Shown here: piece after piece, positions 25,081 through 35,422 of the stretch
Layout of the letters: every line of letters starts with the position of its first letter
How positions within the stretch are numbered: the first letter of the stretch is position 1
Origin: Theobroma cacao
Lineage: Eukaryota > Streptophyta > Magnoliopsida > Malvales > Malvaceae
NCBI RefSeq assembly: GCF_000208745.1
Contig: NC_030851.1
Location: forward strand, 14,352,018 to 14,416,017
Direction of reading: 5' to 3'
DNA length: 64,000 nucleotides
The notes under the pieces: model-generated
Told to the model about the DNA's origin: nothing
What the model saw: only the letters and a program-made list of their open reading frames with translations
The model's database searches: none
Program-made: the position numbers and the translations under genes

Positions 25081-25415
25081 ATTATACTGAAATGATCATG
25101 TTTTTTATGATATATTGCATGATGATTGTGTTTATCTCTTGGTGTAATTTATTAAGAGAATATTGTTTGATTAGCTAAAGGGACCTTACATGGAAGATAG
25201 GATTTATTTTAATCAGTTAAAGACCTTCCTAATCAATTAAAACAATTTTGTGTTATAAGAGTTAACTTGAGTTAGTGAGGTAATAATCAGTTAACTACTC
25301 CCTTAACCAATTAATGTAAGTCTTGTAATTAAAAGGCTTGCAACTCAAAAGCGTAGTAATCGATTAAGGCATCTTCTAGTCGATTAGAAGGTAACTGTGG
25401 AAGAGAGAAACTATC
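25081..25415 (+). other. Spacer between pol and extra ORF of element A
   Basis: Non-coding stretch with several 'aatca(g)ttaa' and 'aatcgatta' words like those in LTR A. No ORF or known motif is seen. Confidence 0.5.
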
Positions 25416-27330
25416 GTGCAGGAATTTTTTAAAACAAAAAAAAAACTGGGCAGGAGTTACAAGACACCACCCACTCAATACGTGGGTAACCAGTTATTAA
25501 CTCCCCATAAAAAGACTCTCCACCTACTTAGAGAGTTAGTTACATTGAGCCCTAAGAAAGAAAATCCCATGGCAAAAGCTTGTCTTACCCACAAAGTAGC
25601 TGAAAAAGGAAAGTTGATGATCCTCCATCATTTTCCTTTATGAAGAAAGGAAAATCAAAGAATCTTCAATAGAGAAGAAGAAAGGAAGCAAAAAGAAGGC
25701 GACAAAGAAAGGGAAAGGATCAATAGGTGTAAAAGCCCCCACAGGCAAAGGTAGTGATTCCTCCTAATTTTGAAATCACTTGCATGCTGATTGGTTTAGG
25801 AAAATTGAGAATGCTACAATTTTTTGTGGGAAGCTTTTTGATTGGGCTAGTTTTAGTGATGCACCTGCAGTGAAAAAGGATTTAGATAGTTATTTTGAAA
25901 CATTAAAACTGAGGTTTTTGAGTACATTTGTGGATAGGATGTTTAGCCCCTCCTTGGTTAAAGAACTTTATTCCAACATTGTTGTAGACAAAATTGAATT
26001 GGAAAATCAAGAAGTATTTGCAAAAGATAGCTTGAATATGTTCTAGATGCTAGAGATTTTTAGATTAGTGCTCAAGATTTATGAGAGTTCTTAAAAACTG
26101 AATTTGAAATAAGAGAGTACAAAATGCTTGAGAAATATGATCAAAGTCATCTTTTAGAGATTATAACTGACAAAAAGGAAAACTTTCCTTCCAGAAGCTA
26201 TGCTAGCAAGATTAAGAATGCTCAACTTAGGATTCTTCATTATTTCATAGCAACCAGTCTGAATGGAAGAACTAACAGTTTTAGCTATGTTAGTGCACAG
26301 GATTTGTGGTTGATCGAAGCAGTCTTTAATGAAATTCCACTAGATGTGGGAAAATATATGGTAAAGAGAATCAATGCAACCTTGTTAGGGGACAAAGCAA
26401 ATTTGCCGTATGGCAATATCCTTACAGCCTTAGTAAAGAGGAAGAGAATTTGAAATGGGAGATTTCAGTCTGATCTCATGAAGAATAAGGATCAAGGAAT
26501 ATTCTTAGGTAGTGTATTGAAAATGGGGTACAAGATAGAGAGGAATGAATGTATTAAGATCGCAAAAGGTACACTTCTGCCCCCTCCAACTAGTAGTCAT
26601 TCAAGACCCTTCACTAGGGCCAGTCAACTCCCACTTTAGAGTGACATGATGCTTAATCTCCCAATAAGAATTAATGGGAAGTTAATTGATCAAGCTGAAA
26701 AAATGGTAAAGATTGAAGGAAAACTTCAACAGCTTGAAGCTTTATTAAATCTAGCTACGGAAACCAAAGTTTTTCGAAGCCCCTGTCTCTACTGCAAGTC
26801 AATAAAGTGAAAGAACCACCATAAAACAATTAGAAAGTGCTATTTCTAGTCATGGCAGGGAAACTGAAAAGGAAATACCTGAAAATCCAAATGTGACTCA
26901 AGCTACAAAATGAGGAATCTAGAAAGAATAATGCTGGATAAGAAAAATAACGAAAAAAAAAACAACCACCCCCTCAAGAGAATGAGAATGAGAGAGAACC
27001 CCAAGTTGAAAAAGAACATTCAAATGTTGAAAAGAGTGTTGTGACCTCCTTTACAGAATCTAAAGAGATTCTCGTTTTTGATTTCATAAAAGATATCATC
27101 AATGAAGCTAAAGCTGACCAAGCACACCAATAGGTAAGGATGCATCAAGAAGCTTAGTCAGCTCCACTAGAAATAGAACAAACTATAGAATAAGTACATC
27201 CAGACAAAGGTAAAGCTACTGACACTAATCTTGTAGCAAAGAAAACTATTGGTAAAGGCAAGAAAACTATGGCCACCAAGATTGAAACCTTCAAAAAAAA
27301 GAAGGTTTGTAAGACTAGAATTCACTTCCA
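25416..27330 (+). pseudogene. Extra 3' ORF of element A, plant retroelement accessory protein
   Basis: A sense-strand coding remnant lies between pol and the 3' LTR. A basic, Lys-rich N-terminal part (25416-25740) is followed by 'FVDRMFSPSLVKELYSNIVV' (near 25920-25985). A second block carries 'RILHYFIATSLNGRTNSFSY', then 'DLWLIEAVFNEIPLDVGKYM' and 'LPYGNILTALVKRKRI' (26200-26450), and a Lys/Glu-rich tail runs to about 27330. The order and spacing resemble the plant-specific 'putative plant transposon protein' family (Transposase_32 type) that occurs in LTR retrotransposons; this is from memory of the family. In SIRE-like elements an extra ORF at this place is often called env-like, but I see no signal peptide or membrane segment. 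Frameshifts (for example between 25780-26046 and 26124) and stops break it. Function unknown. Confidence 0.65.
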
Positions 27331-27635
27331 TTTAACAATCCTTTAAATCTACAAACCCCTAGTATATTCCATTAGACTCTCCATCCTGCTCCTTTCTTAA
27401 ACCTCTTAGTGTTCATTTTGGCACTAACGAATCCTCACCTTCATTTGACTCCGATTAAAACCTTTTAGATGATGCCAAAAAGAGAGAGAAATAGGAAGAT
27501 AAGAAAATAGGATTAGGAAGTAGAGCTAATAGGAATAACGAACTAAGTCCTTAAGGTATGCTTTTATTATCTTAGCTTTGGTATGTTTTTTTGTGATGAA
27601 CAATGGTTGTGTGGTTTATATGTTTTATAATGGTG
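27331..27635 (+). other. 3' non-coding region of element A before the solo LTR
   Basis: AT-rich sequence with one purine-rich patch at about 27475-27520. No ORF is seen. It joins directly with 30283-30547 once the solo LTR is removed. Confidence 0.6.
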
Positions 27636-28944
27636 TTATATGTGAGACCTCAACCCGCAATAACACGGGCCAGGGATAGTTTCATCATTTCTTCTAAAAA
27701 GCTCCTAGAAAAAGGTTTTATGATATTTTAAGGTCTAAATAGGCATAAGACCAAATAAATAATGTGTAATGATGAAAACACGAAGAAAACTAAAAGTTTC
27801 GATAATTTTCACAATAGGGGCAAAATGATCATTTTGCACCCCAAGTCAAAATTTTAAGTTTTCGTAAATCCAAGTAGTTTAGATCATTGTGGACCTTGTC
27901 CCAATGTCGAAAGAATAAAAATATTGCACAAAGGATTGGAGAAGAACAAGTTAACTTGCTAAAGATCATTTTCGTAATTTCAAGGGGAGTTGGATAAGTA
28001 TGAGCTATAAATATCTTTTTTCCAGTAGCTTCCTCATTCTCCAGCAGTTTTTCTTCTTCTTCTTCTTCCTTCTTCCCTCTCACATTTCTTTATCCTCCAT
28101 GGGAGTCCTCTTCAAGCTTTTATAACTTTTTCTCTCTAGCTCCAATTTTCATGCATCGGTGCACCTTTTCATGAAATCCTTATGCTCTTTCACTCTCTCA
28201 CCTTAAAACCNTTCACTCTCTCACTTTAAAACCCTTGAAAAATCCCACTTTCATACTTTCTCTCACTAACTAGGTGTTTAAAGAGAGAAAGAGAGAGAAA
28301 GCTCCCACAATAGCGTGGAAAATTTATTGGAAAGAATTTCAATGTTTCAAGCTACCAAGGTGAGTAGGGGGTGTCGATTTTAAAAATTTTCATAAATATA
28401 TACCTATAAGTATGATTTATTTTAATTACGAAAATTATGGATAGCATGTGCTGGTAGATATTTTAGGGAATTGTGAATGTTTGTAGTTGAGGTTATCTAC
28501 TCATTTTAGAGTGATTAGGGTAGTGAAAATAGATAGCCATTTAAATGGAAATTGGAAGCTAGCTAAGAGAAAGCTTTAGACTTTATATGTATGTGAATTG
28601 ACAAATTGGTGATGCTAATGTGATAATAGGTTCCAACGAAGCCCCATCATCCCATTTGGACAATTAGGGAAGTCAGGATCGACTAAAGGCTCAAATTAAA
28701 CCGGTGAGTGGACTTGTATTTCAAAATTTATTTTGGGAATGTGAATGTAATTGTATAAACATTTGAAAGATTTTATCCAGCTTTTCTTTAAAAATGTACC
28801 TTGGGAACAAGCCTTTGGTGAAGTGTTTTTATCTTATGAAAATGTGTTATATAAATGGTTTATGTGTTATCAAAATATGATGATATGTATAATATGCATT
28901 AGGTGTTTCTTTTGTATGTTGATGTGGACTCGGTTATGTGCGAG

Positions 28945-29085
28945 TAAGAGTGCGCATACACTGATGATGACTTGGCTATGTGAGAGTAGAAGTGGGCATA
29001 AGCCGATGATGAGCCATCTATGTGCGAGTAGGAGTGCGCATAAGCCAATGCTGACCCAGCCATGTGTTAGTGGGGAGTGCACATG
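28945..29085. repeat. Minisatellite with gagtaggagtgcgcataagc unit
   Basis: About four diverged units of 'tatgtgcgagta(g)gagtgcgcataagccgatgatgac'-like sequence of about 43-45 bases. The same array occurs inverted at 35430-35560 and direct at 42230-42440 in the G1 composite. ORFs over it translate the repeat and are not genes. Confidence 0.8.
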
Positions 29086-29309
29086 AGTTGATGACGATGG
29101 GAGAGTGTGCATGATGATGGATATATATATATATATACATATATAGATATGTGTGTCATGGGAAGTTCATGAATATGTATATGGTTGAAATGCATGTGAA
29201 ATTTGACATGTTCAACTTTGGGAATTTATATGTGTTTCATGTTGCATTTGTCATGTGAACAGGGTGGCCTTTTCTTGAGGAAATGGGGAATTTTTGTCGG
29301 TGCCCAATT

Positions 29310-29650
29310 TCTCATTGTAGCGAGATTCATTCTCGCTGTAACGAGAAACTCTAGGGTTTTCGAGGGTTTCACTAGACATGGTTCTCGCTGCAGCAAGAAA
29401 GTTTGTGTTTTATGGCTTGAATCTCGCTGCAGCAAAAAACTTTCGATTTTGCTTAGTGTCTTGATCGATTGCTACGCTATTTTCCACTTCTTTGGTACTA
29501 TAGTTGAGCATGGACTTCCAACATCAAGGAATAAGCAAATTAAGTTTAAAATGAGGGGTTTGGTGAGAAACCTTCGGCCAGCTAAGAAACCCTCAGCCAA
29601 TTGATAATTGAAGTCAAATGTCAGTGAGAATGCCTTTCCACTGCAGCGAG
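29310..29650. repeat. Palindrome cluster of the G1 LTR, second copy
   Basis: Several 'tctcgctgcagc' and 'ctcgctgtaacgagaaac' variants, homologous to 13280-13755 in the opposite orientation. Confidence 0.75.
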
Positions 29651-30282
29651 GATTCGTCATCTAGTTAACTTGAATTGCATGAAAGTTATTAAAGTTTTCA
29701 TTCTTCAAATCTTTTGTTGAGCATGGACCCTTTACATTAAGTTATTTAATCAATTGGGGTTTTCTTGAGGGGTTTTGATAAGCACTAAATTAAATTTCAT
29801 TGTTTTGAAATAAGTGCACATGATTTTTAAATCCTTTCTTACTGTAGCTTGTTCCTTTCCTTGTTCACTCACTGGGTTGATACTCATCGTTTTCTACTTC
29901 ATATTTTCAGATCACGAGGCAACTGGTAACTAGGTCGAAGTGTCTTCGTATATTCGACCCTTGCTAGGTGTCTCAGCATTTAGTAGCTGTACATTCATCC
30001 GAGTCTCTCCGCTGGAAGTCGAGTACTCTTTTGTTGTGTATAGATAGACCCAATGTAAATTATTAAGACATTTGTTTAGACAACACATGTATATTAGTTG
30101 GTAATGCCATTATAAGTTGGCAATGAATAACATTAACTGGATTTTAAATTATGAAATGTAACTTTAGTAATTTGATGGAATAATGAGTAGGATAATATAG
30201 CTAAGCTTGCTTGGGCTTAGTGGGCTATGTCCATTGAGCCCTCGCGCCAGTCATGGCCCGAGATTTGGGCCGTGACATTATA

Positions 30283-30547
30283 TGCCGAACTATGTTGATA
30301 TGGGTTGTGTGGCTTATGTTGTGCCGAGTTTCTTTATTTTTATGTTGAACTTATACTAAATGGTTGAATATTGAATATATACATATATATGCTCCTGTGT
30401 TTGAATGGCTTTATGTTGGATAATTTTATTAGAGCATATATTTAGAGGGAGCACATACTCAGGGGGAGAAATCCTCAAAATTGCACGAAATATTCTTTTC
30501 ATTTACAGATATTGCACTATTAATCTAGGGGTGTTTTGTCATCATAT
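30283..30547 (+). other. 3' untranslated region of element A
   Basis: Contains 'gagggagcacatactcaggg' followed by 'ggagaaatcc' (30446-30475) and 'ttttgtcatcatataaa' just before the polypurine tract, which is the usual 3' end of SIRE-like copia elements. No ORF with support. Confidence 0.7.
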
Positions 30548-30564
30548 AAAAAAAAAAGGGAGAA
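30548..30564 (+). other. Polypurine tract of element A
   Basis: An all-purine run of A residues ending 'aagggagaa' touches the 3' LTR start and would prime plus-strand DNA synthesis. Confidence 0.88.
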
Positions 30565-31936
30565 TGTTGACTCCATATGTTTTTTATGATAACAAAACAT
30601 TCCTCATTCATTTATGTCTAATTTCACTATTTAAGTGTGCAGGATTTAATTTTATACCCCTAACAAAGTTGTTAATTGAAGGCAAGTCAAGGAGTTTGCT
30701 AAGTTTAATGAAGAGTTAATCAATTAAGAGGGAAAGAACAAGTAATGAGCAAAAACAGAACCTTAGTAATGATTATCAAAGGACCTTAATTAGTTAAGGC
30801 ATGGTTGCGTGATAAGCTGAAGCAAAATAGAAATATGCTAATCAGTTAAAAGGTTTGGTTAATCGGTTAGAGCACAAGGTCCTAGTATCTTCAGACGCCA
30901 AAAATAAGTTTGAAAATATAGTTGATCATTGAAGAGACCCAAAATGGAGAAGTTCAAAATTTGAAGATCTTCTAGTTAATTAAAGGTGATTTTAATCAGT
31001 TATGGTTGAAGGAAGCACAACTTTAATCACTTAAAGGAAAAGCTAACCAATTAAAGGAAGATTGTTATGTAGAGAAGTGAAAACAAAATGTTTGTAATCG
31101 GTTAAAGCTTGCCATAACCAGTTAGAGGAAGTATACTAAAGAAAAGAAGTTTTAAGATAGGAAACTTGTAATCGGTTGAACCTTTTGTAATCGGTTAGAG
31201 CAAAGAACACAATAGCAAGATAGTGTAAAGCAAAAAAGCTGTAATTGGTTAGAGCTGCCTGTTACAAGTTAGCCGAAGTCTGTCTGCCTTTTTGAATTTA
31301 AACACTAAAGGACAATATAGGCTAGAAGGGCATCAAAGTTGTTTCAAATGGTTAAAAACTTTCTCCAACAGAAAAATCTGACTCCCAAGGTATAAAAGGA
31401 AGCTCTAATGGTCAAAGAAAAAAGATATGAAGGAAAAGGAGCTACTTTGAGCAAAAAGCCAAATATGCTTCACCGAAAATACTTGTTCTGCATTCCAAAA
31501 CAAAAAAAAGTGTTTAAGCTTGATTGTAATCTGTCCAAACTTGTAAAGATACTTAATTGTACTTTTTTTTCTTTTCTTGGGAAATTAGAGTATGAAAAGC
31601 ACTTTAAAGATTGTTGTAAGGGATTAGAGCTTGGATTAGAAGCTCACCTTGTAAAAGCTTGGTGGAAGCTGTGAATTCCACCGACATAGTGAAGTTAGGT
31701 TGAAACTCCTTGATTGGGAGATCAAGGTAGTGGATGTAGGTCAAGGGGACTAGACCATTATAAATACTCTTGAATTATCCACTTTTTTTTACCTTTTCTT
31801 ACTTGGTGTCTTGTACTTCTAACAAGTTCTAGTCCTTCTCTTCATCTAGTTGATTAAGAGCTCTTCAAGCTTTAAAGGCTAAATAGAAAATTTTTAATGC
31901 TATTCACCCCTCTCTAGCGCTCTAACTAGACCAACA
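30565..31936 (+). mobile_element. 3' LTR of element A
   Basis: 1372 bp, from 'tgttgactccatatg' to 'agaccaaca'; pairs with 19200-20574. The two LTRs differ by scattered substitutions and small indels, mostly transitions, so the insertion is not recent. The TATA-like 'tataaaagg' is kept at 31391. Confidence 0.92.
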
Positions 31937-32328
31937 ACTTAAACATGATTAAGAACATTTTAAGATGACAGAAGTTGAATCCATAAATAAGATGTTTGAG
32001 AGATTCACAGAAATTTTAGGAGATTTAAAGCCTTTAGGGAAAAACTTTCCCAATGGGCAACTAGTAAAAAAAATACTTTACAGTCTGCCAATATCTTGTA
32101 GACCCAAAGACATGGCTATAAAGGAAGTTGGAAACCTCAACAATTTTAAGCTAAAAGAGCTACTGGTATCTCTACCCACCAATGAGATGACTTAAAAACA
32201 TGAAAGTGAGAAAAAGGAAGTTAAGAACAAAGACACTAGAAATAAGGGATAGCCCTTAAATCTTTAGTTGAGAAGGATGAGAAAAAGCACAAAGAGTGAG
32301 AGTGAAGAAGAAGAGGACATGGCCATGT
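31937..32328 (+). pseudogene. gag: Copia gag of element B, segment 2 (cut by element H)
   Basis: This continues the Gag of B after element A. The frame at 31965-32195 reads 'MFERFTEILGDLKPLGKNF' and 'VKKILYSLPISCRPKDMAI', the same capsid core as element C at 17096-17310, and ends 'LPTNEMT' before a stop. A Lys/Glu/Ser-rich tail follows, reaching 'SESEEEEDMAM'-like residues by 32320. Element H is inserted at 32329, and the gene resumes at 56071 with 'AKKFNRLMMKK', giving a sensible copia Gag linker. CATGT is duplicated at the break (32324-32328 and 56071-56075). Confidence 0.85.
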
Positions 32329-32554
32329 TGTTGGTCCTAATAATATGTGTTAGAGGGGGGATGAATAGCAAAAATCAGCTTTTGACAAGATGAAGAACTA
32401 ATTTCCAACACAAAGAAAATAAAAACAGAGTAAACAATGCACAGCAATTTATAGTGGTTCGGTCCAAAACCTACATCCACTACCTTGATTATCCAACCAA
32501 GGATTTTCCATACAATTCCACTAATAATTGGTGAAATTCATAAACTTTCACCAA

Positions 32555-32835
32555 GCTTTACAATGGCTTTTACAAGGCTCAACCAAAACCTTTTACATTA
32601 GTTTTTCACGGGTTAAACTAAAACCCAAAGTGGTTTTTCAAAGGCTCAACCATAACCTTTCACAATGGTTTTTCACGGGCTCAACCAAAACCCAAAGTGG
32701 TTTTTCAAAGGCTCAACCATAACCTACAACAATGGTTTTTCACAATCTCAACCAAAACCCAAAGTGGTTTTTAAAAGGCTCAACCATAACCTACAACAAT
32801 GGTTTTTACCGGGATCAACTAAAACCCAACAACCA
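32555..32835. repeat. Tandem repeat with caaccaaaacccaaagtgg units in LTR H
   Basis: About eight half-units of 31-33 bases alternate 'ggctcaaccataacc' and 'caaccaaaacccaaagtgg' types, each followed by 'ggtttttca'. The same array is in the other LTR of H at 54415-54670. The ORFs over both arrays only translate the repeat. Confidence 0.85.
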
Positions 32836-33254
32836 ACTTTTCTAAGCTAAGTTGGAACCTTTACACTCAATCAAGCAATCCAAGCTTGAATAAATCCCTT
32901 AGAGTGACTCGCTCATTCTAAGTGTACAAGAAGAGAAGAAATAAAGAAGTACCTATGATCACTTACTTGATCTAGATGGTACAAGATGAAGTGCTGAACA
33001 CTATTACAAAGATTAGCGTTTAAGTGCAGTAAGGTGCAGAGAAGATTTTCTGGTTTTTCAGCTCTATATCACTTGGAAGCCTTCAATTCTCTCAAAAAAC
33101 CAATTTCTAACCATTGGAAGACCCTTTTATGCTTAGAAAAATAACTCTGATGGCAGTTTGACAGTTTATGGCTGTTGAAAACAGTTGAGGATGAGTTCTA
33201 GCCGTTAATCTATCTTGTAGTGCTCTGGCTCAAATTGCAGACAGAGCTCTTAGT

Positions 33255-33355
33255 AGACCGACTTGGTCGACTAAGTTGATTCTGTTTTTGGTTTGCAGAT
33301 CTTAGCAGAGAGCAGTTAGTCGACTATCTTGGTCGACTAAGTTGATTTTGTTTCT
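33255..33355. repeat. Direct repeat with cttggtcgactaagttgatt
   Basis: Two copies of 'cttggtcgactaagttgatt' about 60 bases apart, kept in LTR H copy two at 55090-55180. The word contains the palindrome GTCGAC. Confidence 0.8.
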
Positions 33356-34243
33356 TAAACTCTTCAGCATGCCATTTCTCCAATTTGAAACTTTGATCAA
33401 CCAATATTCTTCCTTATTTCACCAATAAGCTTCCTCTTTGTTAGATAGTTACATCTTGTTGATTTTATCCCTCTTTTTTTTTTATCAAAAATACTTTTTG
33501 AAGAATTAATAAATTAATTTCATATATTAATTTCCTGCACACTCAAGTAAAGGTATTAGACACAAATGAATGGGAATTTTTTGCTATCATCAAAAACATA
33601 TAGAGTCAACATTCTCTTTCTCTTATTTTTGATGATGACAAAACACTCCTAGTTTAAAAGTGCAATGTCTATGTTCAATATGAATGCTTCAAATCTTTAT
33701 GCATAATGAGTTGCTCCCCCTTAGTCAATGCATCTAGTTTTCTTTAAAGATTTGCAATAAACTATTTATCATATCCATAACAGCTAAACAAGATATACAA
33801 TGCCCATAGTAGCTAAGAAAGATATATTGAATATCCATAATAACTAGCACATAATATTCAATAAAATCCTAACTAAGCATAACACACATAAATTAAACGT
33901 GAAGACCTATTTAACTCTATTTGATTTAGTCTTCCTTTTATCCTTTTTCTTTTTCATCATTAAACAAGATATTCAAAAACTCCCCCTTAATGAGTGCATC
34001 AAGATTTTCCTTTTATCGTTAGATCAAACTTTAATGAATGAGAATCATAAGCACTCATACACCTAAGTCATAAAAGCTTATAGATATAGTTCAATAACTT
34101 CAAGAGTCAAGATTGTGTCTATGCAAGAACAAATGTATGGGAGTTAAATCATTTCAATAAATTGTCAAGGATTACTTAAATAATGTTAAAGCAAATTTGA
34201 TCATTTTTTCATAATCAAAACTATAATAATTTTAAAGCTAACA

Positions 34244-34262
34244 ATCTCCCCCTTTTTGATAT
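34244..34262 (-). other. Polypurine tract of element H
   Basis: On the minus strand 'gtcatatcaaaaagggggag' followed by 'at' touches the LTR start 'tgttagc'. This is the standard plant copia tract with a G5 core. Confidence 0.9.
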
Positions 34263-34460
34263 GACAAAACTATAAGCATAATTTGCATTTGAAATGATTT
34301 CAAAATCTCCCTTTCGACATATGCATTAAATTAAATTTGCTCATAAACCTTCTCCCCTTTTTTGTTATTTGAAAAAGGTTAAGAAGAGTGAGCATTAAAC
34401 ACTTAAGCTCAAGAAAGATAAGCATAAAGAAAGATACCCTCATCCATGTCACTACAAAAA
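34263..34460 (-). other. 3' internal region of element H
   Basis: AT-rich sequence without an ORF between the polypurine tract and the G1 composite. In tone and composition it continues at 44830. Confidence 0.6.
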
Positions 34461-34465
34461 ATAAC

Positions 34466-35381
34466 TATCACGACCTAAATCCCGAGCCATGACTGGCCCA
34501 AGAGCCCCATGGACATAGCCCACCAAGCCCAAGCAAGCCTATCTATATTATCTCGCTCATTATTCCATCAAAGTTACTAAAGTCACATTTCATAATTTCG
34601 AACCAAAATAATGCTAACCATTTCCAACTCTTAAGGGCATACTAATCCAAATATATACATACATTATCTAAAACATGTATCTTAACAATTTACATCAAGT
34701 TTGTTTATACATGTCAAAAAGAAGACTCGATTTCCAACGGAGAGACTCAGATAAATGTACAGCTATTGAAGACAGAGACACCTACCAAAGGTTGAATATA
34801 CAAAGACACCTCGGCTTAGTTACCAGCTACCTCTTGATCTGAAAACATGAAGTTGAAAATGGTGAGTATAAACCTAGTGAGTAAACAAGGAAGGGAACAA
34901 GCAAACAATAAGGAAGGTTTAAAGAAAATCACGATGCATTTATCTTTAAAACAATGCAATTTAGATTAACTCTTATTAAAACCCTTCATGTAAACCCCAA
35001 ATGAGTAAATCACATGATAAAAAGGGTCCATGCTCAACAAAGGATTTGAAGAGTGAAAACTTTAATATCATTCATGCAATTGAAGTCAAGTAAACGACGG
35101 GTCCTCGCTGCAGCAGAAAGGCATTCTCACTGCAGTGAGATTTCGACCAGCATTACCCCTCCAAATCCGGGAGTTTTTCGCTGTAGCCAGAATGAATCTA
35201 ACTGTAGCGAGAAATAAAGTACCATGAAAAAGTTTCCTTCCTTTCAAGAAAAAGCCATCCTGCAAAAATGACAAAAAAATCAACATGAAATGTATAATAA
35301 TTCCCAAAGTTTAACATGCAAGATTCACATGTGCAACACCATATACCATACCAATGAACTTTTTATAACACACATATCTAC

Positions 35382-35422
<41 letters not shown>

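Larger units (their letters stand above)
27636..30282 (+). mobile_element. G1 gypsy solo LTR in element A, TTATA target duplication
   Basis: The LTR is 27641-30277 (2637 bp), plus strand, from 'tgtgagacctcaacccgcaa' to 'gggccgtgaca'. TTATA flanks it (27636-27640 and 30278-30282). It is not followed by a primer site, so it is a solo LTR. Inside are a donor-like 'gctaccaaggtgagtag' (GT at 28360), an acceptor-like 'atattttcag' (ending 29910), a minisatellite around 28945-29080, and palindromes at 29310-29650. A single N sits at 28211. Confidence 0.95.
19200..31936 (+). mobile_element. Copia element A, full length, with nested solo LTR
   Basis: It consists of 5' LTR 19200-20574, primer site, gag, pol (protease, integrase, RT, RNase H in copia order), an extra 3' open region, polypurine tract and 3' LTR 30565-31936. 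It sits in the gag of B with a GCTTA/ACTTA target duplication (one mismatch). Without the G1 solo LTR and one TTATA the length is about 10.1 kb. The size, the gag layout, the 'agggggag..ctcaggggga' 3' sequence and the extra ORF after pol fit the SIRE/Maximus copia lineage; that assignment is an inference from family knowledge, not from a tree. Confidence 0.9.
32329..34243 (-). mobile_element. 3' LTR of element H, two-part structure
   Basis: 1915 bp on the minus strand, beginning 'tgttagctttaaaattatta' (at 34243) and ending 'aggaccaaca' (at 32329). Its last 1283 bp (33611-32329) start 'tgttgactctatatg' and end '..ccaaca', like a complete LTR of the A type. Directly before that inner start stands a purine tract 'aagagaaagagaa' preceded by 'ttttgtcatcatcaaaaa', the same arrangement as the polypurine tract of A at 30533-30564. 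The 5' LTR at 54190-56070 has the same two parts, so the LTR was already compound when H inserted. Confidence 0.85.

Noticed and set aside
32329..33611. Reading 32329-33611 and 54190-55440 as separate solo LTRs or a tandem of two elements with a shared LTR
   Set aside because: Both copies continue into the same 630 bases that end at 'gctaaca', the CATGT duplication lies outside that end, and a proper polypurine tract stands at 34244. So one compound LTR is the better reading.
34449..34465. CACTA terminus 'cactacaaaaaataac' beside the G1 composite
   Set aside because: No subterminal repeats follow after removing the composite; it is internal AT-rich sequence of H.
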